From contig JBAIAA010000905.1 in NCBI GenBank assembly GCA_037893245.1, forward strand, positions 111,001 to 175,000: DNA of 64,000 bases, read 5' to 3'. The notes under the pieces were generated by a model. The model did not search any database and was not told the origin of the DNA. It saw only the letters and a list, made by a program, of their open reading frames with translations. The position numbers were made by a program, and so were the translations under genes. Shown one piece after another: positions 11,381-23,151 of this stretch (its first letter is position 1; each line of letters opens with the position of its first letter). Origin of the DNA: Crossaster papposus (Eukaryota; Echinodermata; Asteroidea; Velatida; Solasteridae).

Positions 11381-12611
11381 GTCGAAAAAAGCTTGACGTC
11401 ATCACGTGTTAGGCTCATTACAGTCAACAGAGGGCCGTATATGAAGCGAATTATAGAAGTGACGGTTTTGGGTTGTCTGGGATGCGTGGATGCGCGGATG
11501 CGCGGATGCGAGGTCGAAAAAAGCTTGACGTCATCACGTGTTAGGCTCATTACAGTCAACAGAGGGCGGTATATGAAGCGAATATAGAAGTGACGGTTTC
11601 GGGTTGTCTGGGATGCGTGGATGCGCGGATGCGCGGATGCGAGGTCGAAAAAAGCTTGACGTCATCACGTGTTAGGCTCATTACAGTCAACAGAGGGCCG
11701 TATATGAAGCAAATTATATATATAGAAGTGACGGTTTTGGGTTGTCTGGGATGCGTGGATGCGCGGATGCGCGGATGCGAGGTCGAAAAAAGCTTGACGT
11801 CATCACGTGTTAGGCTCATTACAGTCAACAGAGGGCCGTATATGAAGCGAATTATATATATAGAAGTGACGGTTTTGGGTTGTCTGGGATGCGTGGATGC
11901 GCGGATGCGCGGATGCGAGGTCGAAAAAAGCTTGACGTCATCACGTGTTAGGCTCATTACAGTCAACAGAGGGCCGTATATGAAGCGAATTATATATATA
12001 GAAGTGACGGTTTTGGGTTGTCTGGGATGCGTGGATGCGCGGATGCGCGGATGCGCGGTCGAAAAAAGCTTGACGTCATCACGTGTTAGGCTCATTACAG
12101 TCAACAGAGGGCCGTATATGAAGCGAATTATATATATAGAAGTGACGGTTTTGGATTGTCTGGGATGCGTGGATGCGCGGATGCGCGGATGCGAGGTCGA
12201 AAAAAGCTTGACGTCATCACGTGTTAGGCTCATTACAGTCAACAGAGGGCCGTATATGAAGCGAATTATATATATAGAAGTGACGGTTTTGGGTTGTCTG
12301 GGATGCGTGGATGCGCGGATGCGCGGATGCGAGGTCGAAAAAAGCTTGACGTCATCACGTGTTAGGCTCATTACAGTCAACAGAGGGCCGTATATGAAGC
12401 GAATTATATATATAGAAGTGACGGTTTTGGGTTGTCTGGGATGCGTGGATGCGCGGATGCGCGGATGCGCGGTCGAAAAAAGCTTGACGTCATCACGTGT
12501 TAGGCTCATTACAGTCAACAGAGGGCCATGATATGAAGCGAATTATATATATAGAAGTGACGGTTTTGGATTGTCTGGGATGCGTGGATGCGCGGATGCG
12601 CGGATGCGCGG
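11381..12611. repeat. Nine ~138-bp tandem units with CRE/E-box cores
   Basis: Units begin GTCGAAAAAAGCTTGACG at 11381, 11513, 11644, 11782, 11920, 12058, 12196, 12334 and 12472, with spacing 131-132 then 138. Each contains TGACGTCATCACGTG, a CRE palindrome followed one base later by an E-box. Each also has an AT-rich segment missing some bases in the first two units, then two or three GGATGCGC copies. The ninth unit ends at a divergent copy at 12611. Open frames of 313-320 codons are repeat artefacts. Confidence 0.97.
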
Positions 12612-12709
12612 TCGGCATAGGCAAAAAGTCAATAGACGTGGGACGTAGTATGTCTGTTTACACATGCGCTTTCTTACGCGAACAAAGTCGGGACGCCAGA
12701 TGAGTTTAT

Positions 12710-13193
12710 TTAGGTGCATAATTAACCCATAATAATTGATACAGTCCTTATTGTATACAGTCCCTAGTTTTTCGTATACACGACTTTTATACCTTTTTTT
12801 ATAAGACCCTATCTAGACGAGAATATTTAGGTGCATAATTCACCCATACAAACGGATACAGTCCCTAGTTAATTGTATACAGTCCCTAGTTTTTCGTATA
12901 CACGACTGTTATACCTTTTTCTATAAGATCCTATCTAGATGAGATTATTTAGGTGCATAATTCACCCATAAAAATGGATACAGTCCCTAGTTAATTGTAT
13001 ACAGTCCCTAGTTTTCCGTATACACGACTTGTATACCTTTTTCTATAAGATCCTATCTAGATGAGATTATTTAGGTGCATAATTCACCAATAAAAATGAA
13101 TACAGTCCCTAATTAATTGTATACAGTCCCTAGTGTTTCGTATACACGACTTTGATACCTTTTTCTATAAGACCCTATCTAGATGAGATTATT
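12710..13193. repeat. Four ~120-bp tandem units
   Basis: Units start TAGGTGCATAATTCACCCAT near 12710, 12828, 12950 and 13072, with a partial fifth at 13194. Each holds two copies of ATACAGTCCCTAG and a CGTATACACGACTT motif. The units have diverged more than the adjacent ~138-bp array. Confidence 0.93.
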
Positions 13194-13519
13194 TAGGTGT
13201 CTATTTAAACAATTCTCTGTGTTAATATAAACAATAATGAAAGTCGTGTCTACGGACTGTATCCATTTATTTTGAATTATCGCTGTCAACCGGCGTTGGT
13301 TTTTATACGTTCAGCGCGTATTGAGTTTAATGATTTAACTAAAAATGGTTTGCGCAGCAGCGCCCTCTTGTGGTATTTAGTTTTTTTAGTTACCGTCTAG
13401 CTGGGCGGAGAATGGAATGACCCGGTTTATAGGCCGTTTTCTAAACCCCTGCCTTCAGCCTATTGCTAAACCACATGGATGAAACCGAGACGTAGACGAA
13501 GCTGGGGTTAGTAAAACGG

Positions 13520-13690
13520 CCATAAAGTCTTGGCTGCGCATCCACGCATCCGGATGCGGGGAGCTGAGCTGGGGTTTCGAAAACGGCCATAAAGTCTCGA
13601 CTGCGCATCCGCGCATCCACGCATCCGGATGCGGGGAGGTTTCATGGTGACCGCGCATCCACGCAGCCATGGATGCGCGGATATAGAATG
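13520..13690. repeat. Duplicated ~85-bp block with inverted GGATGCGC units
   Basis: Two copies of AACGGCCATAAAGTCT followed by GCGCATCC, CGCATCC and GGATGCGGGGA segments. The 8-mer here is mainly in the opposite orientation to the large array. The block is the inner flank of the right terminus of the satellite-filled element. Confidence 0.8.
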
Positions 13691-13713
13691 GAGTGGCCCT
13701 GCATTCTATAGTT

Positions 13714-16700
13714 GTACCTTTCCTTTTTTCAGGGACACAAAAAGAATATAATTTGTAAATAAAATTTATTTTGTAAACTTTATAAATAAAAATAAGAACC
13801 AATCATGTAAATTGGAACAGGAAGCAGGAACAGTTCTGATTGGTCAGTGTTGTGGGTGTGAGGTTGAATCTTTGATTCTGATTGGTCAATATTAGCAGCA
13901 TAACATTAATCATGAAACTGGTCTGTAAAATGGATTTCCATGAACTTTTTTAATTCTAATACGCTTTAAATTTGGATTTCTTTGAAATGAATATATTTTA
14001 AATTACCAGTTTAACAATGTGTGAAAAGATTATCAGTTAATTCCTAAAATACAATAAGGAATCAAAAAACAAAAAATACTCGGCTCCATAGGATTGTGCA
14101 CAAATTTTCAGGTTTGTTTGTCATCCAATCCCATGATGCTTTGAGAATGTCGATAAGGTTTCCATCAAGCACAACTTGAACGATCATTGTGTACAATTCA
14201 TGAGATATCCCTTGCGTGGCGGAAACCAGACTGGTACCGTATGGATTGTGTAGGGGAAACCTTTGTAACTCAATTGCCGGTGTCATATAAAAATTAGACA
14301 ATGATATTATTTGGGTCGTTTTATAGCTATTTTGGTGCTGAAAATGATGGTTTTGCTGAGACATGTTGAACAAATGTTGGACGTGTGACGCACGCAGAAG
14401 TTTGGTATCACAGTTTGGACTTGGACCCTACAATTCGTCTTTTAGCATTTGGTCATTGTCTGGCGAATGTAGGGTTAAGTTAATCGGACTACCTCCACTC
14501 ATAAAAAAAATTCATCTGTAAATTGTGCTCTTTTTGGACCAGTTTGAATAGCCAAATATAAATGTTGCTCATAATAAACATGACTAAGATCCTTGTCTAC
14601 AAAGCAGTATTCCAAGAGTGAAGGCTATGGTTGCCAATCATGGGGGGAAAACAAGAGATTTTATCATGTAAACATGACAGCAGTGTTATTTACATAATTA
14701 AACATGGATCTCGAGGGGCTTTGTGGTTCAGAGCAATGATTCTTTCTCCAAACAGTTCCACCAATCGCTCTTGTATGATGATGCAGCGATGGGGCCCACC
14801 ACAACAACCACAAATAAATAGTGGTGCACTTTCCTAAATATACCCTTTCATAACATTGGTCACCGTGACTGTAATGCCATGAGCAAGGTGTCATTTTAAA
14901 GAGAATATCTCCCTATTTCTGTTACAATTACATGTAGCAATAATATCTCGTTTCGGTTTTTTTATCCATCCTGTACAGCTCTAAGACATGAACTCTGTAT
15001 CAGAAAGTTCCATCAGAAGGTTCCATCACTCCAAGCTCTGTTCTATTCTTGGAGTGAAACGGGAGGATCGATGTTACAGACAACAAGGGTGGATCTTCCA
15101 AGCATAGAGACCATGATTCGTCAGCTCAAGAGGATGACATACTCACGACTACATATACCCAGCACGATATGGGGCCGAGGGGTACCCCCCCCCCCCCCCC
15201 TTATCCCTATACCCTAACCCACTTTACACTATTGTTACCTAACACACGTCCCCCCCCCCCCACTCCTTAAAACCTAAAAAAAAAATCCTGAGATTCCGGG
15301 AGCACAATGGCCAACACAATAGAGGGGCAGGGGGGGGGGGGGTATGTCGGCCCTGTATCATGCTGCATGTGGGACTACAGGCTGTACTCATAGTCAATTT
15401 ACATCAAAATAGGGCCTTACCTAGAAGTAATTGCAATATAATTTAGTTTAACACTGTCACGTGGGGGAAGTATCACTCATAATCTAAATCCCCCAATGAG
15501 TGGAAAAGTGATTTGTATTCACTTTTTCGCTACTATTTTTTACCATACAACAACAACCGGTACAGAGGGAGTGTTGTTTATCTTTTGCGTCTGGTAACCC
15601 TCAGAAAAATCGCTCACATCATGCAGGCGATACCTCGAAACTAGACTTATCACAAGCAGATGCCTTGTCTACCAATTTATATAATGGGAATCTACCTTGC
15701 CCCACAATAATATTATTTTGGTATTTTCTAGAAAAAGGTCAAGAATTTTGAATAATTTTGGCTGTCAAAATTATTAATCGGTTAAAATAAATCGACCCTC
15801 ATGTTCAATAAACTATTTGTTTTAGAATGTTTTGGCATAAATAAGGCAAATTCAAAAACAGGGTCCGGCAATGATGTGCAGAAAGTGACCCATTTGAAGT
15901 TAAATTTAGGTGTCCATGCACAAAAGCTTGAGCCCATTTTGGGGATATATCCCAAATCCAAAATTCCAAGAGTTTCCTGAGAAATTAACGTTCTTGGCAT
16001 AACTTTATAATTGTAAAAAGTAGACGCCAAAAGCCTTAATGAAGAAAAAACGTGCAGGGTTGAAATCTTTCACTGAAAGTTTCAGTGAATATAAATTGTC
16101 CACTGTTTTTAATATCCAAGGATCAAACTTAAATTTTCTACATTCTTTTTGCAAAATAATGAATGTTTTTCATCTATGGACTTAAGCACTGTTGGGTGAA
16201 AGTTAAAGTCATCCACTCTGTCAGAAGCGACTAGGACTGTGAATAAAGTTATGTCTTGAAAACTACAATGTTTCCGTCAATTGTAAAGTTGTAAACAAGT
16301 TTAAAATATTTTGTACTCTATATAGTTTATGTAAAAGATCAACGAAAAAATATAACAAAGGAGAGAAGTGTTTTCAAACATTGAAGATATTTTTATTATT
16401 TAGAGCTTTTTCCCAAACCCCAACTACGACTGCATTGTGCCTTTTTTCGTTCAGTATGGCAATGAAGATGGAGCCTTATACGGACCGAAGTCGGGATCTT
16501 AGAAATGGCCCAAGTTTCCGACGCACTGTCGTATGTATTCGCATTTGGTCTTAAATCCTATTATTATTACACATAGTGTTAATACTTTTCCAATGTTCAC
16601 TCTGGTGAGTGGTGGTTACACACCGAGTATATATATATTATTTCGGTACATGTACATAGGGTTTGTGTGTAAACTGAAATATCTCTAATCTCAAACCGGA

Positions 16701-16984
16701 ACACTCTAAAATTTTTAGCATCACCCTAATTTGTTCCCTTCTACATTTTCTTTCGTTATACCCTAATTTTACCTTGTTCTACCTTTACTGAAGAAGACCC
16801 ACCGCGCTATGGGGACTCAACTACTCGGTCTGTCTTTTCCAAACAAAGGAGCCTGTCCCCATAACTCTGTGTGTGCCTACCTACAGTGTTGTACATCGGT
16901 GAAGGGCAAAAATCTATATTGAATATTATAGTTAAATCGCAGTCCCGGTGCTATATGTACATCAGATTCGAACCAGCCACAGGA
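13714..16984. other. Repeat-poor intergenic stretch, no gene recognised
   Basis: AT-rich sequence with poly-C or poly-G tracts at 15185-15200, 15250-15261 and 15330-15342. The largest open frames (14062-14373 minus, 103 codons; 15782-16030 minus, 82 codons) have no domain I recognise and no supporting splice structure. I see no RNA gene. Confidence 0.4.
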
Positions 16985-17135
16985 TCCCGTAAGCTCGGTG
17001 GTCGAGTGGTGATGTCATTTTCTGCACTACAAAGCAGGAGGTCGTGGGTCAAGCCCCACTCGAGTGGTTACACACCGACAAGTACACAGTGCATACATGT
17101 ATACATCGGTGAAGGGCAAAAATCTAACATTGATT
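16985..17135 (+). mobile_element. tRNA-like SINE fragment
   Basis: TCGGTGGTCGAGTGGT resembles a tRNA A box and GTGGGTCAAGCCCC a degenerate B box. ACATCGGTGAAGGGCAAAAA occurs both before (about 16892) and after (about 17103) the tRNA-like part. This suggests either flanking duplication or two overlapping copies. Confidence 0.5.
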
Positions 17136-17319
17136 TCTAATGGTATTACAAATGTAAAAGTGAATCGGAACCGACCTGCATGACTCGGACTCAATTAGAG
17201 ATGTGATTCAGACCTGGACTCGTGCAGGGTTGATGTGTACATAAACTACATTGTTTGTTACCACTTTATAGAACAATATTCATAGTACTTATATTTATTT
17301 ATATTTATTTATAATTTTT

Positions 17320-17650
17320 AATATGCAATTTGACCACCACAAGTGCCAAGGTGGGGGCTACTAAGGGGAGATAGAATGGAGAAACCAGACCCTCGTACTG
17401 AAACAAGATCCCTGTTCCACGGATCTCTTCAAAGTGCAAATAGAGCTGGGAGCTAGGGGTATATAACCACAGTCCGAAGAAAAGGCATTACCCCTATTAT
17501 GAGTAATATGTGATAAAGTGTTTTGCCCAAGGACACAAGCAGCACCATGATCCCACGCTAGGGTTCAAATTAACCCACTACATGTACCACCGCACATGGC
17601 AGACACTGTAATCATCGGACCACGTTGCAATGTTAGTGAAACATTGGTTT
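17320..17650 (-). mobile_element. tRNA-derived SINE, degraded
   Basis: On the minus strand a tRNA-like head contains GGTTAATTTGAACCC as a degenerate B box. It is followed by TCCTTGGGCAAAACACTTT, the same phrase found in the SINEs at 52679 and 56112. The remainder is old and its ends are unclear. Confidence 0.55.
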
Positions 17651-18539
17651 TAAGATATCGTCACGTCAGTGCAATTATTTTGTCGTAACTCAATTGTGCA
17701 ACAAAGTCGTATTTTTATCTCGCGCAATATAACGCCGTATATCGACGTACATGATCATATGTACATACATGTATCGACGTATTATGTTTGGATCTGGAAC
17801 AGTCTACCTTGGCTGCAGTTACTGCAACCAATCTGAAAGGGTTCCAGAGAGAAGCACGACCAGCTATATAGTGTAGGATGCTATGTATATTTGCATTTTT
17901 TTTTGCTAAGGATGCTTTTTTTGGTTTCATTGGCTAGAGTAGACTCTCAGCTCTCAGAAAAGTATTGGTAACATTTTTTTCCGTCAAACGTATGGCCGCC
18001 ATCTTGATTTTCAAAATGGCCGCCGTTTCCAAAATAATTTGCCCTATAACTTTGGTTCTGAGCAACATATGGAGTTAAACTTGGTGGCAAAGCCTATGTT
18101 TTCAATACCAGGGAGTTCAAAAATATCAAAATTAAGTTTATAGCTATATACGTATGACCGCCATCTTGGATTTCAAAATGGCCGCCATTTCTAGAGAATG
18201 TTGCCCTATAACATTTGTTTTGAGCAACATATAAAGTCAAACTTGGTGGCAATAAAATGTATACATGTAGCTCTAGCTGTTGTCAGCAATCTTAGGCTGG
18301 CAGGTGTAATTACGCAGCTATAAATGTAAATTATAAAATTGACAATAATAATTTGCTTTTGATGCTGTTTTTACTTGTACCAGATCATAATATGCTAATT
18401 AAATTGTTGACCCTTTTGGTAATCTGTAACAACATGACAATATGAGAGCTATTGGGTGCCGTTGTGGTTACTTAACCCTGTATATACCAATGCCAGCCTC
18501 AGGCTATCAACTCCCCCCCCCCCCCCCCCCCTCCCGCAA

Positions 18540-20610
18540 TCAACGATCTAACCCTTTCATCGCATCAAAACTCCAGAACACTCGTATAGTAAAAGGTATT
18601 ATTAGTGATCATGAGGCGGTATTGAGTGACATTGACTTCCAGCCTGCAGTCAACAAGAAGGCACCTAGAAGAATCTGTTTTTTACAGCAAATGTTACATG
18701 GAAGGTGTGAGATCGGATTTTGTAACCTTTCAAGAAGAATTTTTCAGCACCTCGGCGATCAACCAATGAGAACTGGTTCCTGTTGAATAATTTTATTCTG
18801 CAGACAATGAAGAAAAACACCCCTAGTAAGATTGTAGGATATCGTGCCAACCGGCCATGGATTACACCTTCCCTCGAACGTATGATCAGAAAGAAGGCCA
18901 GAATGTAAAAGAAGGCAAAAGCTTCCAACTCCAAGGATGACTGGGATCATTTTAAGTCATTCCGCAATGAAAAAAGATCCCAGCCTCCTACTGGTCATAC
19001 ACCAACCGCATCTTAATGACAAACATAAAAACAATTTCTGGCGCTACATACTACTGGTATCTCACCCTTACACACAATAACAAGATCATCTCAGACAACA
19101 AAGGTAAAGCTAGAATTTTTAACATGAAATTCATGTCTGTTTTTACCTCCGAGAGTCTGTCTGATCTGCCATCAATGGGCAAGTCTTCGTTTCCTGATGC
19201 ACATTGAAATATCAGTGAGTGGTGGGCGTAAACTCCTTGAGAAGATTAGCATCATCAAGGCAACAGGTCCGGATTTCATTCTAGCCCGTTTTTTAAAAGA
19301 CATGGCGGAAAAAATATCTCCTATCTTGTCATCCATCTTTCAACAGTCGTTGAAGTCTGGTAAAATCCCTCATGACTGGGGGATTGCAAACATGGTTTCC
19401 ATAATAAAGATAGGTGATCGCAGTGAAGCCGCCAACTACCGACCCGTATCACTCGCATCAATATCATGTAAAATACTTGAGCATATTATTTGTATCCCTG
19501 TGATGGATCATTATGAAACTCACAACATTTTATTTTGAAAGTCAACTTGGCATTTGCCCTGGCCGCTCCTTTGAATAATCAAAGCTTATCATTACAACTC
19601 ATGAACTTGCTGAGGCCTTGGATGACAGAAAGCAAACAGATTTCATCATTCTTGACTTCTCTAAGGCTTTTGATAGAGTACCCTATTAAGGCTCTTCCTT
19701 ATTAAAACTATATCATTACGGAGTTTGTGGCTCTCTTCTGAAGTGGTTCAACAATTTCCTCACCCAAAGAAGCCTGCGAGTTGTGGTGGATGGCGAAGCT
19801 TCGGAGTGGTCAGATGTTCTTTCTGGAGTTCCCCAAGGCACGGTGGTAGGGCCATTGTTATTTCTCACATTCACCAATGGTATATCAATCTTCATCACAT
19901 CGATTGTTTTATTCACCGTTCTATTAACAAGGTGTATGAATGCGGAGCTCTTTAAAAAGATCTTGATTCAGCTGCATTCTTGCTCAGCCAAATGACAGAT
20001 GAAGTTTAACATCGACAAATGCCATGCGATGCAAGTTTCCCACCTGGAAAACAACATCGGCTTTGACTACCACTTGGGTTATGATGTACGGTCATCAGTT
20101 GATGAACATCCATATCTGGGACTATCTTTCAACTCCAAACTTTCCTGGAATACACACATATCATCACTTTGAAAGCCAACCGGATGCTAGGGTTAATTTA
20201 GAGGAATCTATAGGCACTGTAACCCACGGCTGCAGAAACAAGCCAAGCTTACATCTCTCTGGTCAGGCCACATTTAGAATATTGCTCAACAGTTTGGAAT
20301 CCCCATCATCAAACCCCCATCAATCAAGTACAAGCCATCTAGAGAAGAGCAGCTAGATTTGTGCAGAACATCTATCAGCGCAATAAAAGTTTTACTGCAA
20401 TGCTGCAGAATCTGCAGGGGCCTTCACTTCAAGCTAGAAAGGAAGCAGCCACCAACATTATGATGTACACAATTCCCCACGAGTTCATTGCCATCAACAG
20501 GGATCCTGTACCTGACCCCAATGACAGGTACAAGGACATCCATGCCTACAGCTGTCCGGCAATTAATATTGCATCTTCTTGGCAAACTCAATGTTGATTA
20601 TGGCATTCAC
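18540..20610 (+). pseudogene. Dead LINE reverse transcriptase (CR1/L2/Jockey-like), multiple stops and frameshifts
   Basis: Fragments in successive frames include ISDHEAV of the endonuclease C-terminus near 18605 and RPWITPSLERMIRKK near 18855. They also include the reverse-transcriptase segments NYRPVSLASISCKILEH (about 19430), FIILDFSKAFDRVPY (about 19643) and SGVPQGTVVGPLLF (about 19820). The downstream thumb region reads LVRPHLEYCSTVWNPH near 20260 across frames, followed by an RRAARFV-like motif near 20345. At least four frame changes and several stops make it non-functional. It lies inside the inverted-repeat segment 17892-22058. Confidence 0.88.
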
Positions 20611-20696
20611 ATCCTAAGTTTTTAAGCAAACTGATTCTAAAATGGAGGCCATTTTGGAATTTAAGACTTTTCATCCTAATACCCCTGTCAGACCGG

Positions 20697-21660
20697 TGTG
20701 CGATCCCACGGCGACCTTACTGCGATGCAGTTTTCATCAAAAACGCAGTGGGGTCGCCGAAAACTGGCAAAAAATCCTGAAATCTATGAGGTAGGTAGCT
20801 CACAGTACGCTCTTGACTCGCTCACTGCGCTCTCACTACACTCTCACTGCGACCTATGCGTTCCCAGTTTGATCATCGCCACGCTCTCACTGCGCTCCTA
20901 TTACGCTCTACGCGATTTTGCTGCGACCAAGGCGACCTCGCTACGACCTCGCTACGACCTTACGACGCTCTCAATACGTCCCCACTACGTTCTGTGCGTT
21001 TGTACCGCGTTCGTGCGGCAACTATAAATACAGCGAGCTCGATGTTGCTAGATATTTGCTATCTGTTGTACAATGTTTATGTTCTGACTCTCTACAGCCA
21101 TAGTGAAGAGGAGATGCACATTAGTATGTTGTGTGGAGGATATAGGCTGTATACCATTTGTGGCCTTTACGCATGTCAAAGTCAGAACGTATTATACACG
21201 CAGTATAATCGCAGTTTAATCACACTGTGATCGTACAGGAAGCTCCATAACATCGCCATGGACGCATTGGGGGCGCCATAGTCGTACTGGCAGCCCCGTG
21301 TGGACGCAGTATGAGCGTGAAAAAGCCCTATACGACGTAGTAGAAGTGCAGTATGAGCGTGGTAAGAGCGTAGTGAGAGCGTGATAAGCGTACAGCGGTC
21401 GTACTTCAGACGTACTTCAGTCGCAGATTAGGCAGACGGCGATACCAACTCGCTCTTGTTACGATCATGCCACGCCCAGGTAGACTTCACTACGTCCCAA
21501 GTACCCGGTACGTTCTTTGATATCCCACTACGCTCTCACTGCGCCCCCGTTGCGTTTTGGACCAGATCGCCGAGGTTTGGCGACCATGGAGACCCTCTCA
21601 CGACCTAGGTAGACTCTACTACGTTCCCATTACGCTCTTGGCAATCCTACTGCGCTTCTA
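20697..21660. repeat. Degenerate CTACGCTCTCACTGCG repeats in both orientations
   Basis: Variants of TACGCTCTCACTGCGACC are dense at 20800-21010 and 21470-21660. Their reverse complements (GTAGTGAGAGCGTGA-type) lie at 21290-21430. This could fold into a large imperfect hairpin and may be an old MITE. Open frames over it are repeat artefacts. Confidence 0.6.
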
Positions 21661-22058
21661 CTGCGTTTTTAAACTCCTTAGCATAATACATGTGGGTATT
21701 GACACCAAAATGGAGATCATACGAAATTCCAATCCTGGGTTAAAAAACATTGTCCTAAAGTGGCGGCCATTTTGAAATTCAAGATGGCTATCAACCAGTG
21801 AGATGGTATCAATCAATACTATTTGTATCTGTAACTCCTTTGCTTAATAAATTGAAGTAATTGTCAGTAAAATGAACTTCGCATAGCATTAATACTTTGA
21901 TTTATTAAACATTTGGTTAACAAATGGCGGCCATTTTGAAATCCAAGATGGCGGCCATACGGTTAATGGAAAAAAATGTTACCAATACTTTTCTGAAACC
22001 TGGATGTCTACTCTTTCCAATGAAACAAAAAAAAGCATCCTTAGCAAAAAAAAATGCA

Positions 22059-22543
22059 CAACTTTGAAATCCCACATAACAGCCTACGCGACATCCAACC
22101 TTTAGTCAGTCTCTGCTTTACCAATGCGCATGCTCTACTGTACGTTCGCACGCGCTCCCGGCGAACTATTTATGAAAAGATGGCAACCGCTTTGTTTACA
22201 TTTGCGACATGATGGTCATTGGCACTATTCTTCCATACTGTAAGTAGGATAAGTCATAACGTTAGTCGTGTTGGTCCAAAAACAAGACAAAAATTACATT
22301 AGGCCCGCCAGATTTTCACTTAACGTTTTTCACTGCCTTTCCCTTCCGTCCGACTACTGACATCACTTTGTCCACGCCTCTGTTTTCCTATGAAAAGAGG
22401 CTACTGTCAACTAAGTTAACCAGCGCCAACCGTGCCCCGGGTTAGTGCATGGAGCTCCATGGATATTGCAACCATTATGCGTTCGAGCGACGTTAGTCGA
22501 ACTATAGCCCGAACTTGCTCCATTTATGGAGATCAATCGGTCT
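22059..22543. other. Unassigned spacer
   Basis: Unique-looking sequence between two mobile-element clusters. No open frame, RNA or repeat is convincing. Confidence 0.3.
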
Positions 22544-23151
22544 GGGCCTAATTTCTTGGCTCTGCTTATACCGTCTGCTATCGCGGTTAGCGGAAAATGG
22601 TGACCGTAAGCGAGGAATTCTGTGGTTAGCAGAGCCAAGAAATTGGGCCCTGGGCCCAATTTCTTGGCTCTGCTTACTACGAAAAATCCCTGCTTACAGC
22701 AGAAAATTCGGTGCTTACGGTAAACGTATTTCACGCGTTAGCAAGGAATATGTTGGTCTCTGCATGCGTACATCCCGCAACTAAGGATTCTGTGCTTACC
22801 GGGTGAGCAAATAATTTTTCTGCTAGCGCGGAGTAGCGGAAAATGGTGACCGTAAGCGAGGAATTCTGTGGTTAACAGGGCCCAATTTCATAGCGCTGCT
22901 TATCAGTTAGCGGAAAAGTCGTGCTAACTTTAGCAGAAAAATTTGCTAACCTTAAGCGCTATTTCACGGCGTTTTTGTGCTAACGTTTGCGCGCGCATGG
23001 AGATTCTACTGTTACGTCACTGATTTAAGCAAATTTTCCCGCTAGGTTAAGGGTGCCTTTTGCTGCGCTTACTGCTTACGGTCCCCATGAAATAGACGGA
23101 GGCTCGGTTAGCAGAAAATCGTGTGCTTAGCAGCGCTATGAAATTGGGCTC
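22544..23151. mobile_element. Cluster of three related palindromic MITEs (GGGCCCAATTTC termini)
   Basis: The first element runs 22544-22650, with GGGCCTAATTTCTTGGC at the left and its complement at the right. The second starts at 22652 with GGGCCCAATTTCTTGG and lacks a matching right end before 22877. The third spans 22878-23151 with GGGCCCAATTTCATAGCGCT and its complement. All carry AGCGGAAAA and GCTTACGG variants internally. They look like tandem or nested insertions of one family. Confidence 0.85.

Larger units (their letters stand above)
10268..13713. mobile_element. Satellite-filled segment bounded by perfect short inverted termini
   Basis: The 21 bases at 10268-10288, starting AACTATAGAATGCAGGG, recur as an exact reverse complement at 13693-13713. 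The arms diverge inside this. The interior is almost entirely tandem repeats (8-bp, ~138-bp and ~120-bp units, then a duplicated ~85-bp block). The flanks share only GT on each side, so the target duplication is uncertain. A solitary copy of the terminus occurs near 25030. This fits a non-autonomous terminal-inverted-repeat element that spawned satellites. The transposon superfamily is not identified. Confidence 0.65.
17892..22058. mobile_element. 4.2-kb segment with ~150-bp inverted termini
   Basis: The left terminus 17892-18040 and right terminus 21915-22058 are reverse complements starting TGCATTTTTTTTTGC and running through GTATTGGTAACATTTTTTTC to the ATGGCCGCCAT motifs. A ~160-bp subterminal unit is duplicated at the left (17990-18265). 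No transposase is seen. The interior holds a dead LINE and degenerate repeats. No target duplication is evident. Confidence 0.75.

Noticed and set aside
10371-12531. Open frames of 300-357 codons on both strands
   Set aside because: They are products of 8-bp and 138-bp tandem repeats whose periods (24 and 138, both divisible by 3) avoid stops. The peptides are pure repeats such as MRGCADAR and RIRASAHP.
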